Source of the DNA: Flavobacteriaceae bacterium
GTDB taxonomy: Bacteria > Bacteroidota > Bacteroidia > Flavobacteriales > Flavobacteriaceae
NCBI GenBank assembly: GCA_947446865.1
Contig: CANFHX010000013.1
Location: forward strand, 1-64,000
Length of the DNA stretch: 64,000 nucleotides
Reading direction: 5' to 3'
The notes beneath the pieces are model-generated. The model was not told the DNA's origin and did no database searches. It saw only the letters and a list, made by a program, of their open reading frames with translations. Positions 63,780 through 64,000 of the stretch are shown here, one piece after another (position 1 is the stretch's first letter; every line of letters starts with the position of its first letter). A program made the translations under genes and the position numbers.

Positions 63780-63798
63780 CACTCTAAATTAATTTCCA

Positions 63799-64000
63799 AT
63801 GTATAGAAGTCATAATTGTGGCGAATTGAACGCTAGTCATATTAATACCGAAGTTACCCTTGCCGGATGGGTTCAAAAATCAAGAGATAAAGGATTCATG
63901 AATTGGGTAGATTTGCGCGACCGTTATGGCATAACGCAATTATTATTTGACGAAAGTCGTTCTGAAAAAACGGTTTTCGAATTGGCTAAAACCCTTGGAA
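63799..64000 (+). CDS. aspS: Aspartyl-tRNA synthetase, 5' end only
   Basis: The frame from ATG 63799 gives [20 protein letters not shown], then [20 protein letters not shown] and [20 protein letters not shown] before the window ends. This is the anticodon-binding OB-fold of bacterial AspRS (R-(S/T)-x-x-C-G-x-L, V-x-L-x-G-W-V-x-x-x-R-D-x-G, F-(I/V)-D-L-R-D-R-x-G-x-x-Q). The enzyme charges tRNA-Asp. Only 67 codons are visible; the catalytic domain lies outside. Confidence 0.92.
   Translation, partial: MYRSHNCGELNASHINTEVTLAGWVQKSRDKGFMNWVDLRDRYGITQLLFDESRSEKTVFELAKTLG

Overview
The window comes from the chromosome of a gliding member of the Flavobacteriia, most likely Flavobacterium or a close relative. 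It is AT-rich. Several promoters match the Bacteroidetes -7 box TAnnTTTG. It carries SprA and RemB of the type IX secretion (T9SS) and gliding machinery, C-terminal T9SS sorting domains, a SusC/SusD system with an ECF sigma/FecR pair, and a sucA-sucB pair typical of the group. All functional calls rest on motif and family recognition by eye; no search was run.

Layout. (1) 1-3780: the 3' end of a large secreted protein with a T9SS type C tail, followed by a tiny membrane protein. (2) 3832-17880, minus strand: maeB, ruvA, sprA, gcvH, vanZ-like, terminator, deoC, remB. (3) 18102-20294: a PAP2-like membrane protein, an outer-membrane beta-barrel and an AraC-type regulator. (4) 21199-40918: an accessory region bounded by a 19-bp direct repeat that is the 3' end of the tRNA-Ser(GGA) gene at 40903-40989. 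The far copy lies at 21199, which is the geometry of a tyrosine-recombinase integration. Inside are a 22-bp-period iteron array, a small phage-like cassette, a DUF6943-like gene, about 0.8 kb of GC-richer non-coding DNA that folds into many hairpins (candidate large structured RNA), a candidate ~60-nt small RNA, a DUF3800/nuclease-like gene pair, a complete starch/alpha-glucan utilisation locus (sigma, anti-sigma, SusC, SusD, SusE-like, GH13, GH97, T9SS-sorted starch-binding protein), and the fused remains of an integrase and a mobile-element ATPase next to the tRNA. (5) 41041-50343, minus strand: housekeeping genes (ansA-like, acyltransferase, tatD, sucB, sucA) with a RelE/ParE module. Two further toxin-antitoxin modules sit between sucA and sucB. 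(6) 50461-64000: small beta-barrel protein, vanadium haloperoxidase-like lipoprotein, polyprenyl synthetase, a TetR-TolC-MFP-RND efflux operon with a four-helix-bundle (23S IVS-type) gene inserted, a TlpA-like thioredoxin lipoprotein or exported protein, an AAA_14/DUF4143 ATPase behind a 32-bp promoter-like tandem array, and the start of aspS.

How the parts work together. SprA and RemB belong to the secretion/gliding apparatus that would export the type C protein at the left edge and the type A starch-binding protein at 38.7 kb. The sigma/anti-sigma pair probably senses transport through the SusC protein. SusC/D/E capture and import maltodextrins, and GH13 and GH97 cut them to glucose. The most novel-looking material is the structured non-coding block at 24.2-25.0 kb, the iteron array at 21.39 kb, and the DUF3800 pair, all inside the putative island.
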